Of a DNA stretch of 64,000 nucleotides, positions 35,972 through 48,739 are shown piece by piece. This DNA comes from Antedon mediterranea (taxonomy: Eukaryota; Echinodermata; Crinoidea; Comatulida; Antedonidae), in contig NC_092672.1 in the NCBI RefSeq assembly GCF_964355755.1, positions 2,294,001 to 2,358,000 of the forward strand. The letters run 5' to 3'. Each line of letters begins with the position of its first letter. The first letter of the stretch is position 1. The notes below the pieces were generated by a model that worked only from the letters and a program-made list of their open reading frames with translations, had not been told where the DNA came from and did no database searches. Made by a program: the position numbers and the translations under genes.

Positions 35972-38900
35972 ATGGCAACACCAGGTAAAACAATAAATGG
36001 TCTTTTTTTTGTATTTTAAAATAAAATTTTATGACAAAAAAGATCGACATTTCGGAACCATCATAGAACCATTCTCAAGAACAAAATGAGTAAAATTAAC
36101 AAAGTACAAAGCACCAAAGGGTGACAAGAAATACTATAAACAATTAATAACTAATAATCCTAAAAAGATAAGCTCCTCCTCTCGTTAATAGTTAAATCTT
36201 TTGCTTTGATTGAGTAATTTTGTTTTGTGACGTCGATCTTTTTTGTCATTAAATTTTATTTTAAAGTTATATGTAAATGTCTCTTAAATTCATTTTTTTG
36301 TATTGCATCGAGAACAGTTTAACACAAAGAATATTTTCAGATGATCAGTTTTAGCACTCGTTATTTGTGATTATGATTTTCAATACAGTTTTTTTTTTAT
36401 TAATGTATTTATATTGTATTTTGTCATCATTTATTGTCATTATTTTGTCAGACAAAACTGAATGTGGTGAAGACCTTAAAGAAAGGTTCCATACTTTAAA
36501 AGATAAACTTAGCAAACACTTTGTGGGTCGCCATTTTAAGTGGTTGAGATTCTGCCTGCATGGATACATACCATTAGGAGACATTGACCGTGATAATGTT
36601 ACAGCAATGAGTTTATTTAATGAACTTTACCGAACCGGTAACATCACACCGCATAAAGTCAGGCTTTTGCTGGACATAGCTAATGTGACAGGTTTCAGTG
36701 AAGCAGTAGATCAGATAAACCAGTATATGGAAGATAACAATGTTGATGATGACTCGACGCTTTCAACGTCTCGTAAACAACTATTCCAGACCTTGAGAGA
36801 AATTGGACAAGATGAGTTGAAGAATGTTATTCATAATTACAATGAACTGAATAAATTTGAATTCACAGATATATGGGATGCCGTATTCATATTAGATAAA
36901 GGAAAGCTTCTAGGTACATCTTCACTAATTACCAGGTTTACCGATTGTTTTGGAAAATCTGCACAGGATCTAGGTATACGTATTTCATTTTCTTTAATTT
37001 GAAATACAAAGTATCGGTTACAAATAGTTGTAGTAGCCTATCCTCCTTATTTGTGACCCTTTTGGTATTCACAATCACTACAAACACAAATATTCAGTGC
37101 TTTGAATGCTGATTGTGTATGCATATTATTAGATTGAATATCGATATTAAATTCAATGTTTTCACTACGTAACAATTATTGTATATTTGTATTTTTTCTT
37201 GTTTGTTATTTAACAGAGGAAGTGCCGAAAAGTAGTAGTATTGACACAAGAATGCAAATAAAGGATTTACCGAGAAGTAGTAGTCGTGACACAAGGATGC
37301 AAACAGAGAAAGTACCGAGAAGTAGTAGGAGTGACACAAGAATGCAAACAGAGGAAGGTAACATAAGTTATACTGTTATGTAGGACATTAGAGTCAAAAT
37401 GATTGTATTGGTGAAATCAAACTAGAGAAATTAGTAATAGATTGCTAAATTAAATGAAATTAGTGATTTGAAATGTAATTATGGAAAGCCAAAAAAACCC
37501 AAAATAATTCAATTCACCAATGCATTTTTTAAACTCAAACCATAATCGTGCAGTTCAACAAAATCTCAATAACATCCGGTGACGTCCTAGGCAACAAAAG
37601 GTAAATTAAAAGTTAAGGAGGCCAGAGTACGCATACAATAACCCTTCTTCCATTCCTTATGCTATAATTATGTTTTATCATCAGTATTCTCTAAAGTTAA
37701 AACAATATGCATACCTGTAAGGAAATACAGGTATCTCACTGACTTAAGTGTGATATTGGTGAATACGGCCACTGGGCCTTATTTCATCCTATTTCGGATT
37801 TGTGATAAATTTATTTTTCGGTTTGCTGCCCTCTGTTGATTTTATTATTTTGCTTCCCTTCTGATTTATCAAAAAGTGTGTTTGTCGCCCTCTATCAACC
37901 AACCGTTACAAGATAAGGAGTGAGCCTCCGTATTATAGTCCGGTATAACTAATAATAATTACTTGACTTACTTTAACTGAGTACAGTAATAGCAAATTAT
38001 TATTACATTAGAATTCCCATACAAATATCTAGGCCTGCAAAAAGAACAAACAACTAATTAATAACATTTTTAAATGTTATTAAAACTGCTTTATATAAAA
38101 GATAAATTAAGATCAACAGTTTAATAATTTAAAAATACATGTATTATAAAATATTATTATGTATACATTTCTGAACCTCTTTTTTTACATTTAGAAAAGA
38201 TTGAAGAATATCTGCTGCTAACACAAAAGGAACACTGCAGGCAGGCCAGGATATTTACACCAGAAACAATGCGTGGTAGATACACAGTTGACATTTCACA
38301 GATGTTTACCGATATGGAACTACTGAAAGAACGTGAAAACAATAAAGGAAGCAAACCAACAACATTGGAAGAAGTGGTAGATGTTATACAATCCACACCT
38401 GGATGTAAAGCCCTCATAGAAGGGGAGGGAGGTATTGGAAAAACTACCATATTAAGGCATTTATCGTACAACTGGTCTGATCAATCAATTAAATTATTTG
38501 AAGGTAAAATTGTGTTTCTTTTAAGTTTAAGAGATTTAAAAAAAGATGACGACATATCTGATCTGATTGTACAGCAACTGACAGATTTCAATTTAGACAC
38601 AGATCTCCCAGAAGATCCACAGTTAATTAAGGAATTTATAAATAAACATAACAATAACTTTGTGTTACTACTAGATGGATTAGATGAATTAAGATTTGAT
38701 AATCAAAGCGTAATTAGTCTTTTCAGAAAAAAAAGGTTTAAACAAAGTACTGTAATACTTAATTCAAGACCGGAAAACATAGATGAATTTATAAAAGAGT
38801 GTAACGTACACATAAGAGTTAGTGGATTCAACAAAGAGAGCATCGGAAAGTATATTGAAAAATACTTTAAGCATTTTGAAAATCAACAATTGGGAGAATC

Positions 38901-40467
38901 CCTTAAAGAAGAGTTGGATATTGACACTTCTCGGGCTGGAAAAAAACATCCAGAAGCATATTCAATGTGCAAAAACCCAATGCTACTTCTTTCGATCTGT
39001 ATGCTATGGGAGGATAATCAAAATCTTCCTAGTGATAATACAGCTCTTTTCAAACAACTATTTTGTAGTATTTTAAATCAGTTTAACAAAATAGAAAATT
39101 GTCAAAAGATTACTAAATTTGAAAACATTCCAGCGGAATATGTAAATTCTATGATTTTGTTAGGAAAATGTATGTATGCTAACTTGAAAGTAAATAAACT
39201 TTCAATAACTAAACAAGATTTGACTGATAAACATTCGAACACAAATATAGCTGACCTAGCCCTAAAACTTGGATTTGTTTACGAAGAAGCACCACTTTCA
39301 AAATCTAATTGTGAAAGAATATTCATGCCTCCTCACAAATTGATTGTAGAATCATTGGTGGGATTTTACTTGTCTAAATTGTTTGAAAGTGAAAATATAA
39401 AGGATGACTCAGACTTGAGACAATTACTAATACCATTGGGTTATGATGAATTGGGGGTAATAAAAAAGGAGTATTTCAAAGTTGCTGGACAGTTTGCACT
39501 TGGTTTTCTTGATGCTGCAACTGTTGGTAAATATTTAAAGCAATGGCTCACAAAACATTTCCCATTAAGATTAAGAATGAGTAGAATTCGGAAGTTTTTT
39601 TTCGGCATTAAGATTACAGACAAGGAAAGATTTATTGCGAACATTTTAGACATTCAACCTGCACCTTATGCACCTTATGGTGTTAGGATTCAGAATCTAT
39701 CAGGTGACGTCATCAATCACTTGGGTACAGAATGTTCTCTCAAACAAGTTCAATTAGCATTAAGTCATCTCTATATCTCTAGTAATAACCTTCACAACCT
39801 TGATGTTAATTCATTGTCTTCATTACTCATTATGTGTCCTAAGCTGTGGAAGCTTGACATGATTGATTGCAATCTATCAGGTGAAGTAATTAATTACTTT
39901 CTTACAGAATGTTCTCTCAAACAAGTTCAATTAGCATCTCTCGATATCTCTTTTAATAACCTTCACAACATTGATGTTAATTCATTGTCTTCATTTCTCA
40001 TTATGTGTCCTAAGCTGGAGTACCTTGACATGAGGGATTGCAATCTATCAGGTGACGTCATCAATCACTTGGGTACAGAATGTTTTCTCAAACAAGTTCA
40101 ATTAGCATTACGTCATCTCAATATCTCTGGTAATAACCTTCACAACCTTCATGTTAATTCAATGTCTTCATTACTCATTATGTGTCCTAAGCTGACGTGG
40201 CTTGACATGAGTGATTGCAATCTATCAGCTGACGTCATCAATCACTTGGGTACAGAATGTTCTCTCAAACAAGTTCAATTAGCATTACCTGGTCTCAGTA
40301 TCTCTTATAATAACCTTCACAACATTGATGTTAATTCATTGTCTTCATTACTCATTATGTGTCCTAAGCTGAGGTGGCTTGACATGATGGATTGCAATCT
40401 ATCAGGTGAAGTAATCAATTACTTGACCGAAGAGTGTTCAAACAGAGGCATCACGTTTTTAAAATAA
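35972..40467 (+). CDS. NLR-A: death-effector-like, NACHT and LRR receptor, complete
   Basis: Exons 35972-35984, 36452-36973, 37217-37357, 38195-40467. All three introns are phase 1 with GT-AG ends. The total is 2949 nt, 982 residues. The start MATP is chosen because its exon has a good acceptor (35942) and donor; a five-codon upstream ORF (35945-35962) precedes it. Domains: a DED-like death fold (about 12-95; helices with WLRFCLHGYIPLGDIDR), a possible second death fold (about 105-178), a linker of three 15-residue repeats (179-226), and NACHT with Walker A GEGGIGKTT (302-310), Walker B FVLLLDGLDEL (381-391) and sensor 1 ILNSRP (414-419; most relatives, including NLR-B, have TSRP). Then come a CKNPMLLLSICMLW helical region and four and a half LRR modules of about 57-59 residues (about 724-982). 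NLRs are cytosolic sensors that oligomerise on ligand and recruit death-fold adaptors. Role here is by family inference. AATAAA at 41579 could end the 3' UTR. Confidence 0.9.
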
Positions 40468-41620
40468 TTTTACAATCCTATTATACTGTATACAATTTAT
40501 ATATAAATATATATAATCATCACCTTTATAAACTCGCAGAACGTAAGTGTCAATTTGGAAATTCCCGTTAGAATTGCGTCTGTAATCTAAAAATGTCATG
40601 CAATCTATATTAAATTTTTAAACAAATCCGGAATAGATTATTTCCAAATTTATAATTTTGTCTTTTTAAGGAATAATTTCAAAGCAACATTTTATTTTCT
40701 CAAAAGTGTGTTCCTCTCCTCCCCCCCTGCGTCGAATACGCGTACTTCATCCATATTCATCATCTTCTTCCTAGACGCGCGCGTACAATCAAAGAGAGCT
40801 AGCTAGCTCTCTCTGCATATCTCTGCATGCTACATACGTGTGTACAGGATATTATACGTATAAATACTATATAAGTTAGGCAACAATTGTTGCTAAGTGA
40901 TATTATTTTTATTTAATTATAACATGATACTGTATGGTAGGAATTGACAATTTATATTCTGTGTGTTTGTATTGGTATAATTCAGTTTTTATTTTCTACA
41001 CAGCTCAAATGAATTATTTACCGATATTCTTCTTGAGATAATATTTGATTTGTGGTGAATGTGCAATGTATAAAGTCAGCATAACTGCACTGCCAGTCAT
41101 TCATATGTTTTAGTGATGTTGGTTTTACTTAGTTTAACATTTTATCCAGTAGATTTATTTGTTCTGAAGGGTCTTAAGACTACAGACAATTACTTGTCTC
41201 TGTAAAATCCATGTAATGTATGTATTTATATTGCTGAATGAATGCGAATGAACTTGTAGTAGATTTATTTGATAATCTATTTTTAATTTGTCCATGTTTA
41301 GGGAAAAATACATGTTTAATAACCCTTGTGGTATATGGTATTGGCAATTTGATATAATTCATGTCTGATAATAGACGAACATTTTGTACATTTCTTGTTT
41401 GTACAATTCATTTGAATTTGGGCAATTTGTACGATGTATGTATATAATTATATATTTTGATAATGTAATTAATTAATGTAATTATTGTTGATAATATAAA
41501 TATAGACGCTAAGTACTAAATGTGCCAAACTGTGCATGGCAAATTTCATATTGCGTTAACTTTTACTTGATGATGACAAATAAAAGTAATGTTAGTTACG
41601 TTGTGTATCTTTTCTTAGCT
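37157..41620 (+). repeat. Segmental duplication, NLR cassette copy 1 (core)
   Basis: Nearly identical to 50780-55030. The match begins abruptly within the intron before the linker exon (CACTACGTAACAATTATTGT in both). It runs through linker, intron, NACHT-LRR exon and the 3' flank, and continues with indels to the minisatellite region. The sequence upstream of the start point is unrelated between copies. Confidence 0.9.
37728..37777. mobile_element. MITE family 5 half copy in NLR-A intron
   Basis: AGGTATCTCACTGACTTAAG and TGGTGAATACGGCCACTGGG match the right half of the element at 21.37 kb. The left half is absent. The same half copy is in NLR-B, so it predates the duplication. Confidence 0.65.
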
Positions 41621-42330
41621 TTTGTGTGATGTCTACCGTATTGAAAATAATTCATGTGATTATAAGCAGATCCAAGGACACATGATCTACCCTCGACACG
41701 CTTTTTACCGTCTAAACACGCCTTAAAATGGTCGCAATGAAGTCAATCTAAAACAAAACAGCAATTAGGCTCTGCTCCCATATACATGATACATTCTGGA
41801 TCTGGACCTTTGTGATACAGTGTGTATGCCTACAGTATCTGCGCCTGGTGATATCAGTATAGCTATAGGCCTACAGTATTTATCTGCGGCCTGGTGACAG
41901 TATTTATCACAAATGGGTGCAGGGCCGGCCTAAAAATGGTAAAATGAAGTGCTGAGCTTAACATGATGTCCTAGGCCCTCCCCGCCTCCTACGCCTGATT
42001 TCAATGAATCTAATTAAAGAAATCATTGTCGTATTAACATTACTCTATCACAAATCAAATACGGTCGGTACATATTTTCACAAAACATTATTTTTATTGA
42101 TGTTATATCACGATGCAACATTTGATGACGGGAAATAATTGATGTTTCATATTGAGAGCAAATCGATTTTATAAATGAATAGCTCATTATTACTGTACTG
42201 TTACTGAGATTACCATAAAGAGGCCAACAGCAAAACAATATACATAATTATTAAAGCATTTTGTTTACCCATAGAATTTGAATATTACAAGAATAAAACA
42301 TGATGATTATAATTAAATAATGAATACGAT
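40468..42330 (+). other. 3' flank and probable 3' UTR of NLR-A
   Basis: No ORF of note. ACAAATAAAAGT at 41576-41587 followed by GT-rich DNA is the best polyadenylation signal, giving a 3' UTR of about 1.1 kb. It is conserved at 54993-55004 behind NLR-B. Segment 41021-41421 reappears as an insertion at 42997-43405. Confidence 0.6.
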
Positions 42331-42332
42331 AG

Positions 42333-42392
42333 TTATGAAGACAAATTTACATGGTGCTATGTTGAAGTTACTGAGCGATGATCAATGACGTA
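42333..42392 (+). repeat. Single unit of the 57-bp minisatellite
   Basis: One copy of the unit starting GAAGACAAATTTACATGGTG and ending GATGATCAATGACGTAT, followed by TTTGTACAGCAATGATGATG. The paralogous position at 55771-57148 has 24 units. Confidence 0.9.
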
Positions 42393-42856
42393 TATTTTGT
42401 ACAGCAATGATGATGCAATGGTACTAGATACATTTGATAACAGTGTAAGTTTTATAAACAAATAAAAGGAAAAAATGCAAAAATATATACATTATTATTA
42501 TGTTTGTATTTACAAATTAATAAACAAAAGTATAAACTTATTAAACCTTAAGCCTCCTAAACCAGCAGCTGTGCTATAAATAATTACAAAGGCTGTTTGC
42601 TCATGGAGGTATCAACAAAGCAATACCACCTTCATAATACCATGTTGTAATATAATGTTTACCAAAAAGTGCTAAATATAATATTAGAAAACTCTAAAAG
42701 ATTCAAAATCTATCCACCACCTAATCAAACTGGAAGTTAAAAAAGAAATTTTATTTTTTAATAATTGCACAAATAAAGGAATGCGTTGCACTGAATGTTT
42801 CTTAATGAATAAATTGTATGTAACGCAATAAGTTATCGAACTAAGGCCAATGTGAA

Positions 42857-42912
42857 TAGTGAAGCGTAACGGTGCTTCCTGAACGTTTAGGTTCGAATCT
42901 CCAGTTGCTGTT
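42857..42912 (+). repeat. tRNA-like promoter head in NLR cassette 1
   Basis: A-box-like TAGTGAAGCGTAACGG (42857-42872) and B-box GGTTCGAATCT (42890-42900), only 17 bases apart, too close for a full tRNA. Repeated at 47233 and 58630. It may be the head of a SINE with a shortened anticodon region. Confidence 0.5.
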
Positions 42913-42996
42913 TTGATTGCTTAACAGTTGCATTTGTTAATGCATCAACCTATAAAGAAAATTTTCTTTAAAACCCAAGAACAGCAATACATACCA

Positions 42997-43405
42997 TTTT
43001 CCGATATTCTTCAGATAATAATATATGATTTGTGGTGAATGTGCAATGTATAAAGTCAGCATAACTGCAATGCCATAGTCATTCATATGTTTTAGTGATA
43101 TTGGTTTTACTTAGTTTAACATTTTATCCAGTAGATTTATTTGTTCTGAAGGGTCTTACGACTACAGACAATTACTTGTCTCTGTAAAATCCCTGTAATG
43201 TAAGTATTTATATTGCTGAATGAATGCGAATGAACTTGTAGTAGATTTATTTGATAATCTATTTTAAATTTGTCCATGTTTTTGAAAAAATACATGTTTA
43301 ATAACCCAGGTGGTATGACAATGGTAATTTGGTATAATTCATGTCTGATAATAGACGAACATTTTTTTATATTTCTTGTTTGTACAATTCATTTGAATGT
43401 GGGAA
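42997..43405 (+). mobile_element. 409-bp insertion with 16-bp target-site duplication
   Basis: Flanked by identical ACAGCAATACATACCA at 42981-42996 and 43406-43421. The paralogous cassette has the empty site at 58754-58769 with one copy of this word. The inserted sequence is a close copy of 41021-41421 (NLR-A 3' UTR) and of about 54436-54838. There are no clear terminal inverted repeats and no poly(A). Confidence 0.8.
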
Positions 43406-43453
43406 ACAGCAATACATACCAATCTCAAAATATGATGGCCAAAAAGAAAGGCA

Positions 43454-43456
<3 letters not shown>

Positions 43457-43503
<47 letters not shown>

Positions 43504-43543
43504 TAATAACAATAATAATAATAATATTAATAATAATAATAAG
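43457..43543. repeat. AAT trinucleotide microsatellite
   Basis: About 28 units of AAT with small interruptions. A shorter run occupies the same place in the second cassette (58803-58842). ORFs over it give poly-Ile or poly-Asn only. Confidence 0.95.
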
Positions 43544-45044
43544 CTTTATTTAATCACGGATACTTAACTCAACTGAAAGTTGTTTTTCAGTAAGACCGTG
43601 TTTAAAGGAAAACACAAAAAAAAAGTAAATGTAAAAAGACCTTAATTACTATCAAAACAGGTAATAAAACAATTACAATGAAATAAAATGAAACAAGGAT
43701 ACACTTACTAACTATAAAATTAAATAATACACTACATTTAAATAAAGCTACATGAAATTAGCAGTTAACAGTTTCTTAAAAAGAGAGACAGAGTTCACAT
43801 TTTTAATATCTTCATGTAATATGGAAGTTCAATGAAGATTAGTTCAAAAATGAATTGATATATCTTCGTTTACCTTTTTTTAAAAATCTGTTTCATTTTT
43901 AATTTACAAAAAAAGGTATTATATGCATTCACATATGAATGGTTCAGTAGAATTTGTTTAAATCCTGTTCATTATTATTTGCGTACATTGCAGTGCGAAC
44001 CAACATTTTAACTGGATTAAGAAATGTGCAAGAGTGTCATCTACTACTGTAACTGAATGATATTGCAGATGTCAAGACATTATAGTATTATGTTCAAATG
44101 ATTCCGTGTATTTTTCTGTGTAATAATTACTGTACTGTTAAATCAAGAATTCCGTATAGTGTTTCATAAGGAAGTGCTAAACAAGATGTTATAATCACAC
44201 GTGATATGAATACTGTTGACCTAATGGAGGGGTGCAGAAGCGCAGCTGCTACGAAATCGTCAACGATTAACTATATCCAGTTTTAAACCAATAATAAATA
44301 CAAAATATGTATGTAGACATTTTATTTAATATAAACATCAATCCGGTATCTGAAATTAAGTAATTTCAAAAAATGCATGTATAGCTGGCTTCTGGCTAAT
44401 ACTTTTATATCAATTTAAAAAAAATGTGGGTTGGCAATTTTGTTCCTGTTCATCGAGGAATAGGTATGTAGGCCGCCGCCTAAACATAAAACGGAAAAGA
44501 GCCAGCATTATCTATGCAAAAATAAAACACAATACTACTAATATTACTCTTTCCAAATGTCAGTAATGCCTTTCATCATTTAACTTCGGCTAACAACAAT
44601 TTTAATTTTCTGCATACTTTTTTTTCTCTTCTGACTTATTGTTGTCAACATAAGTTTATATTATAAGTAAATAAAATAATTTTTCAATGAAATTCATCAA
44701 TGATTTAAGATACTAAATTTGCAGGGTGAAAATGTAAGCGTACTGTGCCTAAATCAAATGAAAGTTCCCAAATTTACCAAACCCACATATCGGCGTGCAC
44801 AGACTGGGAATTAGGCTTACAAGTATAAGTGATTACACATCACGCCCTCATCGTAAATGTTAAATTTACACGTCACATACAGTGTTGCTATTCAGTGCAT
44901 TGCCATATTGACCATACATTTGCCTCATTTACGATTTGAAAATCTGCTCATGATTTTTTGAATGATTGAACACGTCAACTTTGACAATATTTAACGTTCG
45001 TTTCCAGAAGAATGCGCTTGGAGCAAAATTACATCCGAATACTA

Positions 45045-45825
45045 CGGTGACTGATTTCCATCAAAAAAAATGTATAGTAATACGGCGTTATAACGCCTTA
45101 AATACGGCGTTATAACGCCCTAAATATGGCGTTATAACACCCTAAATACGGCGTTATAACGCCCTAATACGGCGTTATAACGCCCTAAATACGGCGTTAT
45201 AACGCCCTAAATATACAATCTGTTCACACGTACATGCGCATGCGTAGTACATCAACAAACCTCTCGGCGCATTCACAGATTTTAGAAAGTCACATGGTAC
45301 ATTACTGGCCATCTTTGTGTCCAACTATGCCTATGTAGTGTATGGAGTCAAGTTATGTGCTTAAAAAATGTATAACATTCACAAGGTTTTAAATATCTAA
45401 TTTAATATCAAAACAATCAATTTGTTTAAAGGTTTTTGTTAAGATAACGCAATCATAAATTTACTGCGAAGATGATTAAACAACAAAATGTAAAAACAAT
45501 GCATTACAATAGAGAATCGCTGTACAAAATAAACGCGAACGCGTAGAGAGAGTGTATGGAGCGCACAGCCAGAGCTGTTAAATTAAATGGATTAAAGTTA
45601 TTTTTTGTTTAAAATCATCAAAATAATATTATTATTTTAACAAACCTTTAAACAAATTGATTCAATCCATTCAAAGTCGCAACTCTTTATGGCTCTGGGT
45701 TTGTTGATGTACTACGCATGCGCATGTACGTGTGAACGGATTGTATAATTAGGGCGTTATAACGCCGTATTATTATAAAATAATTTTTTCTTTGGTGGAA
45801 ATCAGCCACGGTAGAATACCCACCT
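45045..45825. mobile_element. Foldback element with GGCGTTATAACGCC palindromic subrepeats
   Basis: Inverted arms: left GACTGATTTCCATCAAAAA, then six tandem units of about 22 bp containing the 14-bp palindrome GGCGTTATAACGCC (45083-45207), then ACACGTACATGCGCATGCGT. The right arm (45690-45815) holds the inverse with one palindrome and TTTGGTGGAAATCAGCCACG. The interior also folds (TTTGTTTAAAGGTTTTTGTTA against TAACAAACCTTTAAACAAA). No coding sequence. A truncated copy is at 60345-60878. Confidence 0.75.
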
Positions 45826-45859
45826 AATTCAAAAAATACAATGATTATTTTTGGTGATC

Positions 45860-48720
45860 TTTTTCCAGAGCCTCTGAGCACTTTAAAGTTTGGATACAGA
45901 TGATGTAAGAGTTGATGGACGTATCTAAAAACTGAATTGTATCTAATCCACACCTTAATTATATAAACAATGGATCTGATTGATCAAATTTTAGCACTTG
46001 ATTATTTTTGTTAACTAGTATAATATTTCAATAGTAAAATTTGATTATTTAAGATGACACCTACATCATTTAATTTTTATGATTTTTTAAAAGCATTATT
46101 CTTTTAAAATACAACTCAATTACAGTGAATTTTACAGAGCAACGAACGAACGTTAACCTTAAAAATGCCCTGATCTCGGTAAATGGCCACTAACATTTTA
46201 CAGAGCAACGTGAACGTTAACCTTAAAAATGCCCTGATCTCGGTATATGGCGACTAAATTTTTTTACAAATGTTTTCCTCTTGGCTGGATAACTTAGCAT
46301 AGGCTTAAAGTTTTATGTATTATATAGGCCTATAGGTTTCCTTCCACACCTACTTTGTTTTTATTAATTGTTATCGTACGTGTTTATATAATTATTATTT
46401 TATGTATTTTTAATATAATGTGTGGAGAATATTTACTGAATATTTATTGAATATTGAATAAACGAATTGAATTGAATGTGTAGGTTCAAGTCTCAATTAA
46501 ATTGGGTTGACCTAAAAAATACACACACAAATATATACACTATATACACTATATACACTATATACACTCAATGAGATGATAGGATATCATAGCAAACAAA
46601 TGCAGAATGGAATAATTACAGATTTCGAAAATTATCAAAGAATTCTTAAATTATTATCATCCTAAGCAGAAGCCCTTTCCACGCATCAATGAAGATTAGT
46701 TTTTCAATTCAATTCACATGTATTTAGTCATTATTATTATTATTATTATTATTAAATAAATATTATTATTTTTAATTACAATTTCAGTAGCCTATATAAT
46801 TGATGGCAAGGGTCCTTCATAAAGAAGTTAACAATTCTGTTTTTGCAGGACACTTTTACATAAAAAGACCAAACAGGGTAATCTTCACATAATAGTAGGC
46901 CTACATTTAATATAAACGCGAAGCGGACGAACAATAGTCAATAGATTCAAATAAATATTACCTTGAATTCGTGCGTAATAGAATACCAAGTTCGGTATAA
47001 CAACTTCCAACAAATACTTATATCGCTAAGTCAATTGTCTTCCTGTTTATGAAATATATGGTGTTTTGGAATTGTATTGTTTTCAATTAACTATGTACCA
47101 GAAAATTATTACTAGAAAAATTGTTTATAGGCCTACCTTTTGTAGATAAGAAATTACACTTAGCCGAAAGTGAACAAGAGATCAAGGTTCAATAACATTT
47201 TCTGTGTAATAGACCTAATTCTAACATGTATGATAGTGAAGCGTAATGGTGCTTTCTCAACGTTTAAGTTCGAATCTCTGCAGTTGCTGTTTGATGGCCT
47301 GAACAATTGCATTTTTTAATGAGTCAAACTAAAGTGAAACGTTCTTTAAAACCAAAGAAACAATAATACATTATTACCAAAAGGTTAGTCTAGGTTCTAG
47401 ACTGAACTTATTAAAAAAATAAATATTTTGGTATATATGGCGTTTCATACGTAAAATACATAGGCTTGTATTTTCAGACAAAAATAAGGCAAGAGACAAA
47501 CATAAAAAAGACAATAAATACAGACTTGGGACAAGTCTACCAAAACGTACTTATCTCATTATACGATGGCCAAAAAGAAGGGCAGAATGGAATTAATTAC
47601 AGAATTTCAATGAAGATTAGTTCGTTTGATTCAAAGTAGCCTACAGGTCATTAAATATTACGAAAATCAAACAAGTATAGAATCCGACAACAGCAATGTT
47701 AACTTGGAATCATGCCAAGCCGTACATCAAATTACTCCGCTTCCCTAATACTTCTTAGTTTCATTTCATGAAAGGTTTTTAAATTGTTTTAAGATTGTAT
47801 GTTTCTCTTTCTTTAATTAATAATGTTGCCAGCAATAGCCAAAAATGTAATACAAGCATTGAAACATATTAATGATTCAATAGAATTTGTTTAAATATTA
47901 TTACATCTCTAAGTTGGATCACGACCACATTGACGTGCAGTTCCACGGACTTGTTTGAGAAATTCAACGTAGAATAGTAGAATTATTCATTTACTACTAC
48001 ATTATACTGATATATAGAAATGATAACAATTAGTTCAAAGGATTCTGTATATTAGTTCTAAGAATAATTTCTGTGAAATTTTTATGGAATATGATAGACT
48101 TCCGTGATCGTGTAGACATTGTGCAATAAGGAAGTGCGAGACGGTCATGTTATAAGCACAGATGAATAATGTTGATCTCAAACGGGAGTGGTGCAGTAGC
48201 TGCTGCGACATCGTCAACAATTCCCGACATTAAATATACAATCCAGTTTTAAGCCAATAATTATGTAAGTAGACATTTTTTTAATAATATAAACATCAAT
48301 CCGGCGACAGCAATCCCAAAACTATTTATTGTAGCGGGCCTCTGACTAGCTATTTAATTTTAAGAAACTGAGTGTGATATGGCCTGTTCCTCAGTTCCCC
48401 GTACTTGTATGCAATGACATGTAATCATAAGAAAGAGCCAGAATTGTCACTCTAGGCCTACTAAAACAAGACACTAAATAATTAATGTTTCAAATTATAT
48501 AGTAATGAATTTCATGATTAAAGTTTAGCTAACAATGAATTTTCGGGTTTCTTTCTCTTTTGCTACTTAATTACATTCTTGTTAACATAAGTTTACAATC
48601 AAAAATTAAATAATAAAATTATTAAATGAAATTCATCACGAGCTGAGATAATACATTAGCTGGGTGTATAAATGTAGAGGTCTAAATCAAATGAGAATTC
48701 CCATTTTTACAAACAACATA
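45860..48720 (+). repeat. Older, diverged copy of the NLR cassette flank
   Basis: 45860-46140 aligns with 57920-58220 (shared GTAAAATTTGATTATTT). 47230-47370 aligns with 42855-42990 (tRNA-like head). 47570-48720 aligns in pieces with 43420-44860 (ATGGCCAAAAAGAA, CAATGAAGATTAGTTC, AACATCAATCCGG). This suggests a third cassette whose receptor gene is missing. Confidence 0.65.
46131..46258 (+). repeat. Tandem duplication of about 65 bp
   Basis: Two near-identical units: TTTTACAGAGCAACG, GAACGTTAACCTTAAAAATG, CCCTGATCTCGGTA, TATGGC-type ending. They differ by a 4-bp ACGA slip and single bases. Confidence 0.85.
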
Positions 48721-48739
48721 TCGAAATAAAATTCTCATC

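Noticed and set aside
36367-36451. N-terminal membrane segment of NLR-A (MIMIFNTVFFLLMYLY...)
   Set aside because: It is the polypyrimidine tract and intron before the acceptor at 36450-36451; the upstream exon MATP joins in phase.
38157-38471. Minus-strand ORF opposite the NACHT exon (also 51718-52032)
   Set aside because: Shadow of the highly conserved NACHT coding sequence; duplicated only because the gene is.
43270-43553. ORFs of 78 and 70 codons
   Set aside because: The C-terminal halves are poly-Ile or poly-Asn from the AAT microsatellite.
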